Assembly (NCBI GenBank): GCA_937995745.1
Contig: CALKIU010000160.1
Span: 21,051-85,050, forward strand
DNA from: an uncultured Bacillaceae bacterium
Lineage (GTDB): Bacteria; Bacillota; Bacilli; Bacillales; Cytobacillaceae
Direction of reading: 5' to 3'
Length of the DNA: 64,000 nucleotides
Of this stretch, positions 16,848 to 25,892 are shown one piece after another (positions within the stretch are counted from its first letter, which is position 1; each line of letters opens with the position of its first letter). A program made the translations under genes and the position numbers. The notes beneath the pieces were generated by a model. It did not search any database. It was not told the DNA's origin and was given only the letters and a program-made list of their open reading frames with translations.

Positions 16848-17306
16848 GTGAGATGTCCTTCATGCCAACATAACAGTTCTCGTGTGGTTGATTCCCGACC
16901 AAGCGATGAAGGCCGGGTCATCAGAAGACGCAGAGAATGTGAAAAATGCGGTTATCGATTTACGACTTTTGAAAAAATTGAACAAAGGCCTTTAATTGTC
17001 GTCAAGAAAGAAGGGACAAGGGAAGAATTCAGTTCGGAGAAAATCTTGCGCGGTTTGATTAAGGCGTGCGAAAAACGTCCCGTGTCTTTGAAACAGCTGG
17101 AAGAGATAACCGCGGATATTGAAAAGGAATTACGAAGCCAAGGGGTTTCCGAGGTCAGCAGTTCCGTCATCGGCGAAATGGTTATGGAGCGCCTGTCGAA
17201 AATCGATGAGGTTTCTTATGTGCGTTTCGCTTCCGTCTACAGACAATTTAAAGATATCAATGTCTTTTTGGAAGAATTGAAAGAATTGATTAAAAAGAAC
17301 CATTAG
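16848..17306 (+). CDS. nrdR: Transcriptional repressor NrdR
   Basis: Represses ribonucleotide reductase genes in response to ATP/dATP. 152 residues: an N-terminal zinc ribbon (CPSC near residues 3-6 and CEKCGYRF), then an ATP-cone (about 49-139, starting VVKKEGTREEFSSEKILRG). GTG start with a GGAG-type site upstream. It precedes dnaB-dnaI, linking nucleotide supply and replication as in other bacilli. Confidence 0.95.
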   Translation: MRCPSCQHNSSRVVDSRPSDEGRVIRRRRECEKCGYRFTTFEKIEQRPLIVVKKEGTREEFSSEKILRGLIKACEKRPVSLKQLEEITADIEKELRSQGVSEVSSSVIGEMVMERLSKIDEVSYVRFASVYRQFKDINVFLEELKELIKKNH

Positions 17307-17429
17307 GATCTTTTGTTATTTATTGCATGGCGGTGTCTCGGCAATTATTCGGACACTTTTTTATACGAAGCTGAAGGTCCCCTTTGGCTTTTTTTATTAA
17401 ACAAAGCGATAAGTGAAAGGTCTGGTAAC

Positions 17430-18827
17430 ATGGGCTGGCTTTGGAAAGAAATAGCACCGATGGACAGGTTTAAAGTGGCATGCAACGGAATCTTGCATGA
17501 GTATGACCGCAAAGTTTTGACGCTGTTGTATCAGCCGTTGATTGGCCCGGTCCCCTTCACCCTCTATCTGACTTTGTGGGCCCGGGTGGAAGCAAACCGT
17601 TTATGGTCCGATTACGCCTCCCATCATGAATTGATGGATTTTATGGGCCTGAATTTAAGAGACTTGCGCGATGCAAGATTGAAGCTGGAGGGAATCAGCC
17701 TCTTAAAGACTTATGTCCGGAAAGAAAACGATCATCGCTTGTTCATTTATGTGCTTCAACCGCCGATGTCTCCGGCGGAATTTTTTAATCACGAAATGCT
17801 CAGTGTGTATTTATACAGAAAGATTGGCAAGAGTCAATTTTTGCAGTTGAGACAATTTTTCAGCGACAAGTCGGTACAGTCGCTGCAAGGGTACAGGGAA
17901 ATTACAAGGGCATTTGAAGATATATATGAATCAGCCCCTCCCGGAAGCGTGGATTATACACCTTCGTTGGATGAACGGGGTGAGATGGAGGGCCGGATGT
18001 TGATCGGCCGGGGAGAGGCCGGGAAAATTCAAGTCGGGCCCGGATATTTTGACTTTGATTTGCTGCTGGCGGGGCTTTCGGAAACTCTTGTTCCAAGAAG
18101 GCTGATCACAAAACCGGTCAAGGAAGCGATTTACAATCTTTCCTATTTGTATGGAATTGATCCTTTGGAAATGAAAAATTTGCTCCTCAGTTCCATTGAT
18201 GAAGAAACTGGGGAGATAGACATCGAAAAGCTTCGGAAAGAGGCAAAAGACTGGTACCAGCTGGAGAATCACGACCGTCTTCCGATGCTGGTGGACAAGA
18301 TTCAACCCGCTATTTACCGGGAAGGTCCTGACCAACCGAAAACGAGAGAAGAGAAACTTATCCATTATTTAGAAAATACATCTCCCCGTCAGTTGCTGTC
18401 CGATTTTCAAGGCGGAGGGGAGCCTTCTGCGGCTGATTTGAAAATCGTCGAGGACGTCATGTTTACAAAAAAGCTTTCCCCCGGGGTTGTGAATGTTCTG
18501 CTCCATTACGTGTTAAACCAGGCGAATATGAAATTGTCGAAAGCATACGTTGATACGATTGCTTCCCACTGGGCGAGGAAAGAGATTAAAACGGTCAAGG
18601 AAGCGATCGAGCTTATAAAAAAAGAGGGGCAGAAGTTTTCTGCCGCGGCTGCCGGCAAGAAAATGAAGCAGGCGGGAACCGCGAAACCTGTCAGAACGGA
18701 GATTATACCGGATTGGTTTGACAAGTCGGAAGAAGAAAAGAAAGCAGAAATCATGAAACAAGAAATTCCGAATTTTGAAGAGAGAAAACGCCGGCTTGAG
18801 GAAAAGCTGAAAAAGTTTAGAAAATAG
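17430..18827 (+). CDS. dnaB: Replication initiation and membrane attachment protein DnaB
   Basis: Works with DnaD and DnaI to load the replicative helicase DnaC at the origin; it is not the helicase of the same name in E. coli. From the ATG at 17430 the protein has 465 residues, close to B. subtilis DnaB (472). GAAAGG lies about ten bases upstream, whereas an in-frame ATG at 17313 has no site. The N-terminal WLWKEIAPMDRF and LLYQPLIGPV segments match the family. The C-terminal DnaB/DnaD domain (KLSPGVVNVLLHYV) precedes a charged tail. dnaI follows 14 bases downstream. Confidence 0.92.
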   Translation: MGWLWKEIAPMDRFKVACNGILHEYDRKVLTLLYQPLIGPVPFTLYLTLWARVEANRLWSDYASHHELMDFMGLNLRDLRDARLKLEGISLLKTYVRKENDHRLFIYVLQPPMSPAEFFNHEMLSVYLYRKIGKSQFLQLRQFFSDKSVQSLQGYREITRAFEDIYESAPPGSVDYTPSLDERGEMEGRMLIGRGEAGKIQVGPGYFDFDLLLAGLSETLVPRRLITKPVKEAIYNLSYLYGIDPLEMKNLLLSSIDEETGEIDIEKLRKEAKDWYQLENHDRLPMLVDKIQPAIYREGPDQPKTREEKLIHYLENTSPRQLLSDFQGGGEPSAADLKIVEDVMFTKKLSPGVVNVLLHYVLNQANMKLSKAYVDTIASHWARKEIKTVKEAIELIKKEGQKFSAAAAGKKMKQAGTAKPVRTEIIPDWFDKSEEEKKAEIMKQEIPNFEERKRRLEEKLKKFRK

Positions 18828-18841
18828 GGAGGTGCCAAAGG

Positions 18842-19783
18842 TTGGAGAGAATCGGCGATACGATAAAAAGGCTTTACAACCATCCCGGATTGCGGGCGCG
18901 TTATGAAAAAATGAAAGCGGAGATTTTGAACGATCCGCATGTTCGCGCTTTTTTGGCCGAACAACGGGGGAATTTGACACACGATGCGGTAGAAAAAGGG
19001 TTGATGACCTTATATGAGTACTCCCAGCAAAGCGATAATTGCACAGCTTGCCAAAGTCTTGAAGGGTGCAAAAATTTAATCAAAGGTTACGTTCCCCGGT
19101 TAACGGTCAGGGGAAATACGATTCATATTCAATATGCGCCCTGCCGGAAGAAAATTGTCGAGGATGAAAAAAGAAAAAAGGAATCGTTAATAAAAAGTTT
19201 GCATGTCCCCAGGGAGATCGTTACAGTTACTTTCAATGATATTGATTTAGACGACCCTGGAAAATTGGACGCGATGGAATTTGCCGCAGAGTTTGTTGAA
19301 AAATATCAACCGGGCAAACGCCAAAAAGGCCTTTATCTTTATGGAGATTTTGGCGTGGGAAAAACATTTTTGCTGGGAGCCATCGCCAATCAATTGGCGG
19401 ATAAAGGTGTTTCGACAATGATTGTTTTTTATCCGGAGCTGTTAAGGGAATTGAAGGGTTCCATTGGCGATTCGACATTGAACGAGAAAATTGAAATGAT
19501 TAAAAAGCAGCCGGTTTTAATGATTGACGATATCGGTGCGGAAACAATGTCGAGCTGGACAAGGGACGAAGTATTGGGGCCGGTTCTGCAATTCCGCATG
19601 CAGGAGCACCTCCCGACATTTTTCACGTCTAATTTCAGTTATGATGAATTGGAGCACCACTTAACATACAGTCAACGTGGAGAAACGGAAAAAGTAAAGG
19701 CAAGGCGGATTATGGAGCGCATTAAATACTTGACCGTCCCCATCCGGATTTCCGGCGCGAACCGGAGACTGGGCAGCCACTAA
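18842..19783 (+). CDS. dnaI: Primosomal helicase loader DnaI
   Basis: AAA+ ATPase that loads the replicative helicase. 313 residues. The N-terminal domain has a Cys cluster (CTACQSLEGC and a later CRKK) that binds zinc and the helicase. The C-terminal ATPase has Walker A GDFGVGKTF and Walker B PVLMIDDIGAE. TTG start with GGGAGGTG eight bases upstream. In B. subtilis, ytxC follows dnaI; no ytxC is present here. Confidence 0.93.
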   Translation: MERIGDTIKRLYNHPGLRARYEKMKAEILNDPHVRAFLAEQRGNLTHDAVEKGLMTLYEYSQQSDNCTACQSLEGCKNLIKGYVPRLTVRGNTIHIQYAPCRKKIVEDEKRKKESLIKSLHVPREIVTVTFNDIDLDDPGKLDAMEFAAEFVEKYQPGKRQKGLYLYGDFGVGKTFLLGAIANQLADKGVSTMIVFYPELLRELKGSIGDSTLNEKIEMIKKQPVLMIDDIGAETMSSWTRDEVLGPVLQFRMQEHLPTFFTSNFSYDELEHHLTYSQRGETEKVKARRIMERIKYLTVPIRISGANRRLGSH

Positions 19784-20046
19784 AACGGATTGTTTTCTTC
19801 AAAAAAAGAACCAGGAATGCTTTCATAGGGGATGTTTTTTCGCCTTCTGTATGAAAAAAGCTGGAAGACGCAAAACTGCATTATTATCTTTCCGATCCAT
19901 TTGTATACGGAGGGCCTGAAATCATTTTTTCCTCAGAAGGGCCGCATCTTAGGGGAAAAAGAAATGAATGGCATCCGTTATCCTGCATTTTCGTTCACCG
20001 CCCTTGACACGGAAAGAGGTTGAAGGAGAAAATAATATAGGATAAC
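19784..20046. other. Gap after dnaI with no supported gene
   Basis: A 63-codon open frame at 19832-20023 has no good ribosome binding site and no recognisable features. No terminator is seen after dnaI. The position is that of ytxC in B. subtilis, so a deletion is likely. Confidence 0.4.
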
Positions 20047-20075
20047 TTGATTTTTGCGTTATAAATAACTATAAT
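20047..20075 (+). promoter_or_regulatory. Promoter of thrS
   Basis: TTGATT (20047-20052), a 17-base spacer and TATAAT (20070-20075). Transcription should start near 20082 at the T-box. Confidence 0.7.
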
Positions 20076-20081
20076 ACTACG

Positions 20082-20356
20082 TACACAAGTGAATCTTGCT
20101 ACAAGTGATGATGAGGACACGGGTATTTTTACACGGTTTACAGAGAGGGAAGACGCGGCTGAAATCTTCCTAACACGGTAAAAATACTCACCGCCTCTGA
20201 ACTTCTGCCGTGAACTCTTGATGTGCCAAAGAAAGTAGCGGCCGACGGCTCAAACCGTTATGCAAACGAGTCACAATTCTTTTAAGGGAATTGTGAGAAT
20301 TAGGGTGGAACCACGTGTTTAGACAACTCGTCCCTTTTTTTAGGGAGGAGTTTTTT
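20082..20356 (+). ncRNA. T-box leader (threonine) of thrS
   Basis: The canonical T-box sequence AGGGTGGAACCACG lies at 20302-20315. The competing terminator (about 20325-20350) ends in a T run at 20351-20356. Stem I carries the GATGAGGACACG and GGCTGAAA signatures, and a long helix pairs GGTATTTTTAC with GTAAAAATAC. The specifier triplet on its 3' side reads ACC (20190-20192), a Thr codon followed by a purine. Uncharged tRNA-Thr would stabilise the antiterminator and allow thrS transcription. Confidence 0.93.
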
Positions 20357-20618
20357 ATTTTGGTCAATAGCTGAATAGTTTAACCGTTCAATGCGGCAAA
20401 CGGGGGTACATATGGAAGCAGTTTCCGTTTTTCCCGGCGTAATACGTAATATGCAAACCGGCATAACCGCCTTTTAGCTGAAGGTTGCTGTTAAAGAATG
20501 TGTATACGGCCGGATCGGACTCCTTGTTGTCAGCCCGGAAGCGGAACAACGACAAGGGAAGCTTGCCGGACCAAATAATATCGGAATGGAAAAAGGAAAG
20601 CCGAAGGAGGAGATCAAT
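20357..20618. other. Long spacer between T-box terminator and thrS
   Basis: About 260 bases separate the T-box terminator from the thrS start, much more than usual. I see no second T-box sequence, no open frame with a binding site and no clear promoter. Confidence 0.4.
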
Positions 20619-22559
20619 ATGTCAGAAATGATTAAGCTGTCTTTTCCGGATGGAGCCGTCAGGGAATATCCTGCAGGAGTGACTGCCGAAGATGTGGCTG
20701 CTTCGATCAGCCCGGGTTTGAAGAAAAAGGCGATTGCCGGAAAATTGAACGGGGAGCTTTATGATTTGCGCCGTCCTATTGAAGAAGACGGGGATATCGA
20801 AATCATTGTCCAAGGAAGCGAAGAAGCGCTTGAAATCATGCGTCACAGCACGGCACACGTCATGGCCCAGGCCATTAAAAGGCTGTACAAAGATAAAAAT
20901 GTGAAGCTTGGAGTCGGACCGGTTATTGAAGGCGGATTTTATTACGATATTGATATGGATCATTCCTTGACCCCAGAGGATTTGCCGCTTATTGAAAAAG
21001 AAATGCGCAAGATTATCAATGAAAATCTGGAAATCGTCCGCAAAGAAGTCAGCCGGGAAGAAGCCATTCGCATGTACGAAGAAATCGGCGATGAATACAA
21101 AATCGAATTAATTGAAGATATTCCCGAAGGCGAGCCGATTACCATTTATGAGCAGGGCGAGTTTTTTGATTTATGCCGGGGCGTACATGTGCCGTCAACA
21201 GGAAAAATCAGAGAGTTTAAATTGTTGAGCATTGCCGGCGCTTATTGGCGGGGAGACAGCAATAATAAGATGCTGCAGCGCGTATATGGAACAGCCTTTT
21301 TCACAAAAGAGGAGCTTGAAGAACATCTGCGCAGGCTTGAAGAGGCAAAAGAGCGGGATCACCGCAAAATCGGGAAAGAATTAAATTTGTTTACGACTTC
21401 CCAATTGGTCGGGCAAGGTTTGCCGCTGTGGCTGCCGAAAGGGGCGACGATCAGAAGAATTATTGAAAGATATATCGTCGACAAAGAATTGAAACTCGGT
21501 TATCAGCATGTATATACGCCGGTGCTTGGAAATGTGGAACTTTATAAAACGTCCGGCCACTGGGACCATTATAAGGATGACATGTTCCCGGTCATGGAAA
21601 TGGACAACGAGCAGCTTGTGCTCCGTCCGATGAACTGTCCCCATCATATGATGATCTATAAGCAGGGCATTCACAGCTACCGCGAATTGCCGATCCGCAT
21701 TGCCGAGCTTGGATTAATGCACCGTTATGAGATGTCCGGGGCGTTGTCCGGATTGCAGCGCGTCCGGGGAATGACGCTCAATGACGCTCACATATTTGTC
21801 CGCCCCGACCAGATTAAAGATGAATTTAAACGGGTTGTTCATCTGATCCTGGAAGTGTACAAAGACTTTAATTTAACGGAATACAGCTTCCGTCTCTCTT
21901 ATCGGGATCCGGAAGACACGAAAAAATATTATGATGACGATGAAATGTGGGAAAAAGCCCAATCCATGTTGAAAGAAGCGATGGACGAACTCGGTCTCGA
22001 ATATTATGAAGCGGAAGGGGAAGCCGCATTTTACGGACCGAAGCTGGATGTTCAGGTAAAAACGGCTCTCGGAAAAGAAGAGACGCTGTCCACGGTGCAA
22101 TTGGACTTCTTGATGCCTGAACGTTTTGATTTGACGTATATCGGCGAAGACGGAAAACCTCACCGTCCGGTGGTAATTCACCGCGGGGTCGTTTCCACGA
22201 TGGAACGCTTTGTTGCCTTTTTGATTGAAGAATACAAAGGGGCATTCCCGACGTGGCTGGCGCCTGTCCAGGTACAGGTGATTCCCGTTTCGCCCGAGGC
22301 GCACCTTGAATACGGAAAAATGGTGCAGAAAAAACTTCAAGAAGCCGGTTTCCGGGTGGAAATGGATGCCCGCGATGAAAAAGTGGGTTATAAAATCCGC
22401 GAAGCGCAAGTCAATAAAATCCCGTACATGCTTGTGGTCGGAGACAAAGAAATGTCCGATCAAACGGTCAATGTCCGCAAATACGGAGAAAAGCAAACGG
22501 AGACGGTCGCTCTTGACGAATTTATTAATCGCTTAAAAGAAGAAGTGAAGTTTGACTGA
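20619..22559 (+). CDS. thrS: Threonyl-tRNA synthetase
   Basis: Charges tRNA-Thr. From the ATG at 20619 (AAGGAGGAG at 20604-20612) the protein has 646 residues; an in-frame ATG at 20586 has no site. Domains: TGS (about 3-62), second additional editing domain (about 63-225, with HSTAHVMAQA), class II catalytic core with a motif 1 region near PKGATIRRIIERYI, the zinc-binding MNCPHHMMIY, and motif 3 HRGVVSTMERF, then the anticodon-binding domain. Controlled by the T-box leader. Confidence 0.96.
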   Translation: MSEMIKLSFPDGAVREYPAGVTAEDVAASISPGLKKKAIAGKLNGELYDLRRPIEEDGDIEIIVQGSEEALEIMRHSTAHVMAQAIKRLYKDKNVKLGVGPVIEGGFYYDIDMDHSLTPEDLPLIEKEMRKIINENLEIVRKEVSREEAIRMYEEIGDEYKIELIEDIPEGEPITIYEQGEFFDLCRGVHVPSTGKIREFKLLSIAGAYWRGDSNNKMLQRVYGTAFFTKEELEEHLRRLEEAKERDHRKIGKELNLFTTSQLVGQGLPLWLPKGATIRRIIERYIVDKELKLGYQHVYTPVLGNVELYKTSGHWDHYKDDMFPVMEMDNEQLVLRPMNCPHHMMIYKQGIHSYRELPIRIAELGLMHRYEMSGALSGLQRVRGMTLNDAHIFVRPDQIKDEFKRVVHLILEVYKDFNLTEYSFRLSYRDPEDTKKYYDDDEMWEKAQSMLKEAMDELGLEYYEAEGEAAFYGPKLDVQVKTALGKEETLSTVQLDFLMPERFDLTYIGEDGKPHRPVVIHRGVVSTMERFVAFLIEEYKGAFPTWLAPVQVQVIPVSPEAHLEYGKMVQKKLQEAGFRVEMDARDEKVGYKIREAQVNKIPYMLVVGDKEMSDQTVNVRKYGEKQTETVALDEFINRLKEEVKFD

Positions 22560-22574
22560 ACATAAACAGTTCAA

Positions 22575-22610
22575 GCCGGCCCTCATTTTTGCGAGAGCCG
22601 GCGCTCCTTT
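22575..22610 (+). terminator. Hairpin after thrS
   Basis: GCCGGC-CTC (22575-22584) pairs with GAG-GCCGGC (22593-22602) with one mismatch. Only three Ts follow shortly after, so termination is probable but weak. Confidence 0.5.
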
Positions 22611-22679
22611 AAAAAAATAATAATTAAGTATTGCAAAACCACTTTTAGTTTGTTAAAATACTCTTCGTTATGATAAAAA

Positions 22680-22709
22680 TTGACAGGTCAGTCATCCTTA
22701 TGTTAGAAT
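22680..22709 (+). promoter_or_regulatory. Promoter of infC-rpmI-rplT
   Basis: A consensus TTGACA (22680-22685), an 18-base spacer and TAGAAT (22704-22709). Confidence 0.8.
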
Positions 22710-22715
22710 AACATA

Positions 22716-22861
22716 GCATAAAAATTGAATACGAGGCTTGAGGAAAAGAAGAAGCACCCGCTTCTCACCTGTTGGCGCAAAGTATGCAGTTGGCAGGTTT
22801 ACGAGCATATAACTTTATTTTGTGATCGTAAAATGTGGGTGTTTTCACCCGCATTTTTTTT
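22716..22861 (+). ncRNA. L20 leader (ribosomal protein autoregulation)
   Basis: The leader between the promoter and infC ends in an intrinsic terminator: AATGTGGGTG (22832-22841) with CACCCGCATT (22846-22855), loop TTTT, then Ts. Upstream, CACCC in the AAGCACCCGCTT segment can pair with GGGTG as an antiterminator. Position and architecture match the known B. subtilis element in which ribosomal protein L20 binds the leader and promotes premature termination. Confidence 0.8.
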
Positions 22862-23073
22862 GGTCGTTGTTGACAGCCCGCGGTTGATAGATGTCGAAGA
22901 ACGGCGAAAATTCCTTTTCTTGCCGGAAGGCGCTGTCCCGCATATGTCACCGGCTTAATAAAATCGTGCCAACCTTGCAAAACGCTTTGGGTCAACAATG
23001 AAGATTTTTAAAGCCCTGAATGAAGTTTTTACTCAGTTCTTGTGTTCGTAAAAAAGCTTGGAGGTGGCTAACT
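22862..23073. other. Untranslated stretch between L20 leader terminator and infC
   Basis: About 210 bases with no supported gene. The only fixed point is the infC binding site GGAGGTG at 23060-23066. Confidence 0.4.
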
Positions 23074-23598
23074 ATCAGCAAAGACATGATTGTGAATGAG
23101 GCGATCCGCGCCCGCGAGGTCCGCCTTATTGACCAAAACGGTCAGCAGTTAGGAATTAAGTCGAAAAATGAAGCCCTTGAAATCGCAGCCCGTGTAAATC
23201 TTGATCTTGTTCTTGTCGCTCCGAAAGCGAAACCGCCTGTTGCTAAAATCATGGATTACGGCAAGTATAAGTTCGAGCAGCAAAAGAAAGAGAAGGAAGC
23301 CCGGAAGAAACAACGGGTCATCAATGTGAAAGAGGTCCGTCTCAGCCCGTCGATTGAGGAGCACGATTTTAATACGAAACTCCGCAATGCCCTTAAATTT
23401 TTGAACAAGGGAGACAAAGTAAAGGCTTCAATTCGTTTCAAAGGCCGCGCTATTACCCATAAAGAAATTGGCCAGCGTGTGCTGGAACGGTTTGCGGAAG
23501 GCTGCAAAGATGTAGCCGTAGTAGAAACAAAACCAAAAATGGACGGCCGCAACATGTTTATGGTGCTGGCCCCGAAAAATGAGAAGGAAAAGAAGTAA
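23074..23598 (+). CDS. infC: Translation initiation factor IF-3
   Basis: Keeps ribosomal subunits apart and proofreads the start codon. 174 residues from an ATC start at 23074, seven bases after GGAGGTG. The family N-terminus (ISKDMIVNEAIRAREVRLI) begins exactly there, and no ATG, GTG or TTG fits that site. A non-canonical start is the usual mark of infC, because IF-3 discriminates against such codons and so limits its own synthesis. The C-terminal domain has the conserved KFLNKGDKVKASIRFKGR segment. First gene of infC-rpmI-rplT. Confidence 0.93.
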   Translation: MSKDMIVNEAIRAREVRLIDQNGQQLGIKSKNEALEIAARVNLDLVLVAPKAKPPVAKIMDYGKYKFEQQKKEKEARKKQRVINVKEVRLSPSIEEHDFNTKLRNALKFLNKGDKVKASIRFKGRAITHKEIGQRVLERFAEGCKDVAVVETKPKMDGRNMFMVLAPKNEKEKK

Positions 23599-23611
23599 GG
23601 AGGAACTCCAG

Positions 23612-23809
23612 ATGCCAAAAATGAAAACCCACCGCGCTTCAGCGAAACGTTTCAAAAAGACAGGAACCGGCAAACTGAAGCGTTCTCATGCATATACGAG
23701 CCACTTGTTTGCCAACAAGACGCAAAAACAAAAGCGCAAACTTCGTAAGGGAACTTTGGTTTCCACAAGTGATTACAAACGCATTAAACAAATGTTATCA
23801 AATCTTTAG
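23612..23809 (+). CDS. rpmI: 50S ribosomal protein L35
   Basis: Small basic protein of the large ribosomal subunit. 65 residues with the MPKMKTHRASAKRFKKTGTG start that defines the family. AAGGAGG lies eight bases before the ATG. An upstream in-frame ATG at 23579 lies inside infC and is not used. Second in the operon, 13 bases after infC. Confidence 0.97.
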   Translation: MPKMKTHRASAKRFKKTGTGKLKRSHAYTSHLFANKTQKQKRKLRKGTLVSTSDYKRIKQMLSNL

Positions 23810-23839
23810 TAATATCGCGAAATTTGGGAGGGACATGTT

Positions 23840-24202
23840 ATGCCTAGAGTAAAAGGTGGCCCGGTGAGCCGCAGACGTCGTAAAAAAATCTTAAAACTGG
23901 CAAAAGGATATTATGGTGCAAAACATAGATTATATAGAACAGCAAATCAACAAGTAATGAAATCATTGCAATACGCATATCGCGACCGTCGCCAAAGAAA
24001 ACGCGACTTCCGCAAGCTGTGGATTACACGCATCAATGCGGCTGCACGCATGAACGGCCTTTCTTACAACCGCTTCATGCACGGCCTAAAGCTTGCCGGA
24101 ATTGAAGTAAACCGCAAAATGCTTGCTGATTTGGCTGTGACTGATGAAAAAGCTTTTGCAGAATTGGCAGCTGTTGCTAAACAGAGCTTAAGTAACAAAT
24201 AA
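23840..24202 (+). CDS. rplT: 50S ribosomal protein L20
   Basis: Early-assembly 23S rRNA-binding protein, and the autoregulator of this operon through the leader at 22716-22861. 120 residues, highly basic N-terminus (MPRVKGGPVSRRRRKKILKLAKGYYG segment, residues 1-26) and the FRKLWITRINAA core. GGGAGGG before the ATG. A terminator follows. Confidence 0.97.
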   Translation: MPRVKGGPVSRRRRKKILKLAKGYYGAKHRLYRTANQQVMKSLQYAYRDRRQRKRDFRKLWITRINAAARMNGLSYNRFMHGLKLAGIEVNRKMLADLAVTDEKAFAELAAVAKQSLSNK

Positions 24203-24219
24203 TCAGTGTTTTAAATAAA

Positions 24220-24272
24220 AGGCTGTCTCATAAGGGGGTACTCCTTCGCTTTGAGACAGTCTTTTCTGTTTT
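24220..24272 (+). terminator. Terminator after rplT
   Basis: GGCTGTCTCA (24220-24229) pairs with TGAGACAGTC (24252-24261) around a loop that itself can pair AAGG/CCTT, followed by TTTTCTGTTTTTT. Confidence 0.85.
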
Positions 24273-24422
24273 TTGTGAATATCAAAAGACGGCCTTTTTG
24301 CCGGCGGAAATGTGCGGCAAACGTCAGGAAGGACGTCTGTCCGGTTGCTTCATGCACTGCTTTGTTGCAACCGTTTTCGGAAAAAGTTTCTGCAAAAAAA
24401 ACCAGGAAAGGGAAGTTATCAT

Positions 24423-24704
24423 ATGCTTCTAATTCTCCTCATTTATTTTATAAGTATGAACGTTTTTTCTTTTATCCTCTTGTTCAGCGATTACAGGAAA
24501 ACAAAACGGGGAGAGGGCAGAATTTCCGAATGGGCGATTTGGTTGGCAGCTTTTTTGGGCGGTGCCTGGGGTATGTCCATGGCCGTGAAAGCTTTTCAGC
24601 ATAAAACCGGCTGCCGTACGTATCGGTACGGGCTTCCGGTGTTGGCCATTATTCAAATCGCGGTTGTAATTTATTTTGTTCTGATTTTGAAGGGTGTTTT
24701 TTAA
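24423..24704 (+). CDS. ysdA: DUF1294 membrane protein YsdA
   Basis: Small membrane protein of the DUF1294 family, function unknown. 93 residues from the ATG at 24423, preceded by AAAGGGAAG. Two or three hydrophobic helices (about 1-20, 40-57 and 70-92) flank a short basic stretch (SDYRKTKRGEGR) and the family motif GGAWGMSMAVKAFQHKT. It follows rplT, the place of ysdA in B. subtilis. Confidence 0.85.
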   Translation: MLLILLIYFISMNVFSFILLFSDYRKTKRGEGRISEWAIWLAAFLGGAWGMSMAVKAFQHKTGCRTYRYGLPVLAIIQIAVVIYFVLILKGVF

Positions 24705-24781
24705 AAAAGAAGTTGTCATAAAGCCGGAGAAAGCCGGGTAAATGTATTATAACTACGACAGTTTGCCAAAGAAGGGATGTT

Positions 24782-25342
24782 ATGGGGGAACCGCTGGCCT
24801 TTCTGATGGCTGCCACGGAGAGTGGCGGCATGTTTATGCCCTTTCTCTTTATATTGCTGCATTTGCTGCGACCGGTGTTTTTTATTCCTGCAGCGGTTGT
24901 TTGCGCTGCCGGAGGAATGTTGTTCGGTACGGCTGCCGGAATGTTTTATTCGCTGATTGGACTCTTATTAAGCAGTTTTCAGTTTTATATTTTTATCAAT
25001 AATATGCCGAAAACAAACAAGAAATTAAATGAACTGAAAGTGAAATGGTTCGGAGAGGACCGCAATTTGACCGCCGGCCAGATAGCCGTCATGCGGTTGC
25101 TTCCTTTTGTTCATTATCACTTGTTAAATTTTTGCTTGTTGCAAAAAAATAAAAGTTTGTTGAGTTTTATGAAGGCGTCCTTTTTTGTAAATTTGCCGCC
25201 GGCTTTTCTCTATACCGCTTTCGGGGAAAATATCAAACGCTTCAGCCCCCCAGCCGTCCTGTTTTTTATCTTTTTTCTCTCCGTCCTTATATATATTTTG
25301 CGGGACAGAAAAACGGTGATTAAGTGGCGGGAGTTTTTTTGA
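24782..25342 (+). CDS. VTT (TVP38/TMEM64) family membrane protein
   Basis: Polytopic membrane protein of the VTT/DedA-like superfamily, whose members move or scramble lipids or other substrates; this one's role is unknown. 186 residues. It shows the family pattern: FLFILLHLLRPVFFIPAAVVCAAGGMLFG region (about 21-50), a cytoplasmic loop with charged residues, then the second conserved segment VMRLLPFVHYHLLNFC and a C-terminal helix. ATG with AAGAAGGG upstream. It converges on ysdB. Confidence 0.75.
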   Translation: MGEPLAFLMAATESGGMFMPFLFILLHLLRPVFFIPAAVVCAAGGMLFGTAAGMFYSLIGLLLSSFQFYIFINNMPKTNKKLNELKVKWFGEDRNLTAGQIAVMRLLPFVHYHLLNFCLLQKNKSLLSFMKASFFVNLPPAFLYTAFGENIKRFSPPAVLFFIFFLSVLIYILRDRKTVIKWREFF

Positions 25343-25397
25343 CGGCCGGTTTGAGGGGCTGCTCCAACAGTTTTCGGCAACGTTGCGGTTGCAGAGA

Positions 25398-25805
25398 CTA
25401 TTCATGAAACGGTTCGTTTTCGTCGTCTGTTTTTCGCATAAATTCTCCGATTGGTTCTTGCCAGTAAATTTTGGCATTCGGGTATATTTCCAGAATCTTT
25501 TCTTCGATGAACAGAAAATCTTCGCGGACCATCCCATTTAAAGCGGGAATGCTGTGGGGCCAAATATGAATGCTGACCACTTCAAAAGCGTTTTTGGTGG
25601 TTCCCAAATATTTTTCCCCCTCAAAGAGCCTTCCTTTGTACGTCAGCAAAAAATTTTTGCGGACATCTTTCGGATCATCGAGCAAATAATAGCGTTTTTG
25701 CTCATGGGCCAATTCCAGTTTCCGTTTTGGATTTAAAATATATTTGAAGCCCAAATAAATAAGGAAAATGATCAGCGCAAACAGAAGAATTTGCAGAATT
25801 CTCAT
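25398..25805 (-). CDS. ysdB: YsdB, sigma-W-associated membrane protein
   Basis: 135 residues from the ATG at 25805, which has GGAGGGAAG upstream on the minus strand. One N-terminal transmembrane helix (RILQILLFALIIFLIYLGF) is followed by a soluble domain of about 110 residues rich in charged and aromatic positions. It resembles B. subtilis YsdB, a member of the cell-envelope stress sigma-W regulon with no known biochemical function. An upstream promoter of the sigma-W type supports the call. Larger frames beginning upstream lack a binding site. Confidence 0.82.
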   Translation of the reverse strand: MRILQILLFALIIFLIYLGFKYILNPKRKLELAHEQKRYYLLDDPKDVRKNFLLTYKGRLFEGEKYLGTTKNAFEVVSIHIWPHSIPALNGMVREDFLFIEEKILEIYPNAKIYWQEPIGEFMRKTDDENEPFHE

Positions 25806-25892
25806 CGTGCTTCCCTCCATTTTCATAGCTTCGCGGCATGCAGGCTTGATATAATAATACAGCGGTAAAACGCCATGCTTGTCATTTCTTTT

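Noticed and set aside
19832..20023. 63-codon open frame after dnaI as a ytxC remnant
   Set aside because: No similarity to YtxC that I can see and no binding site.
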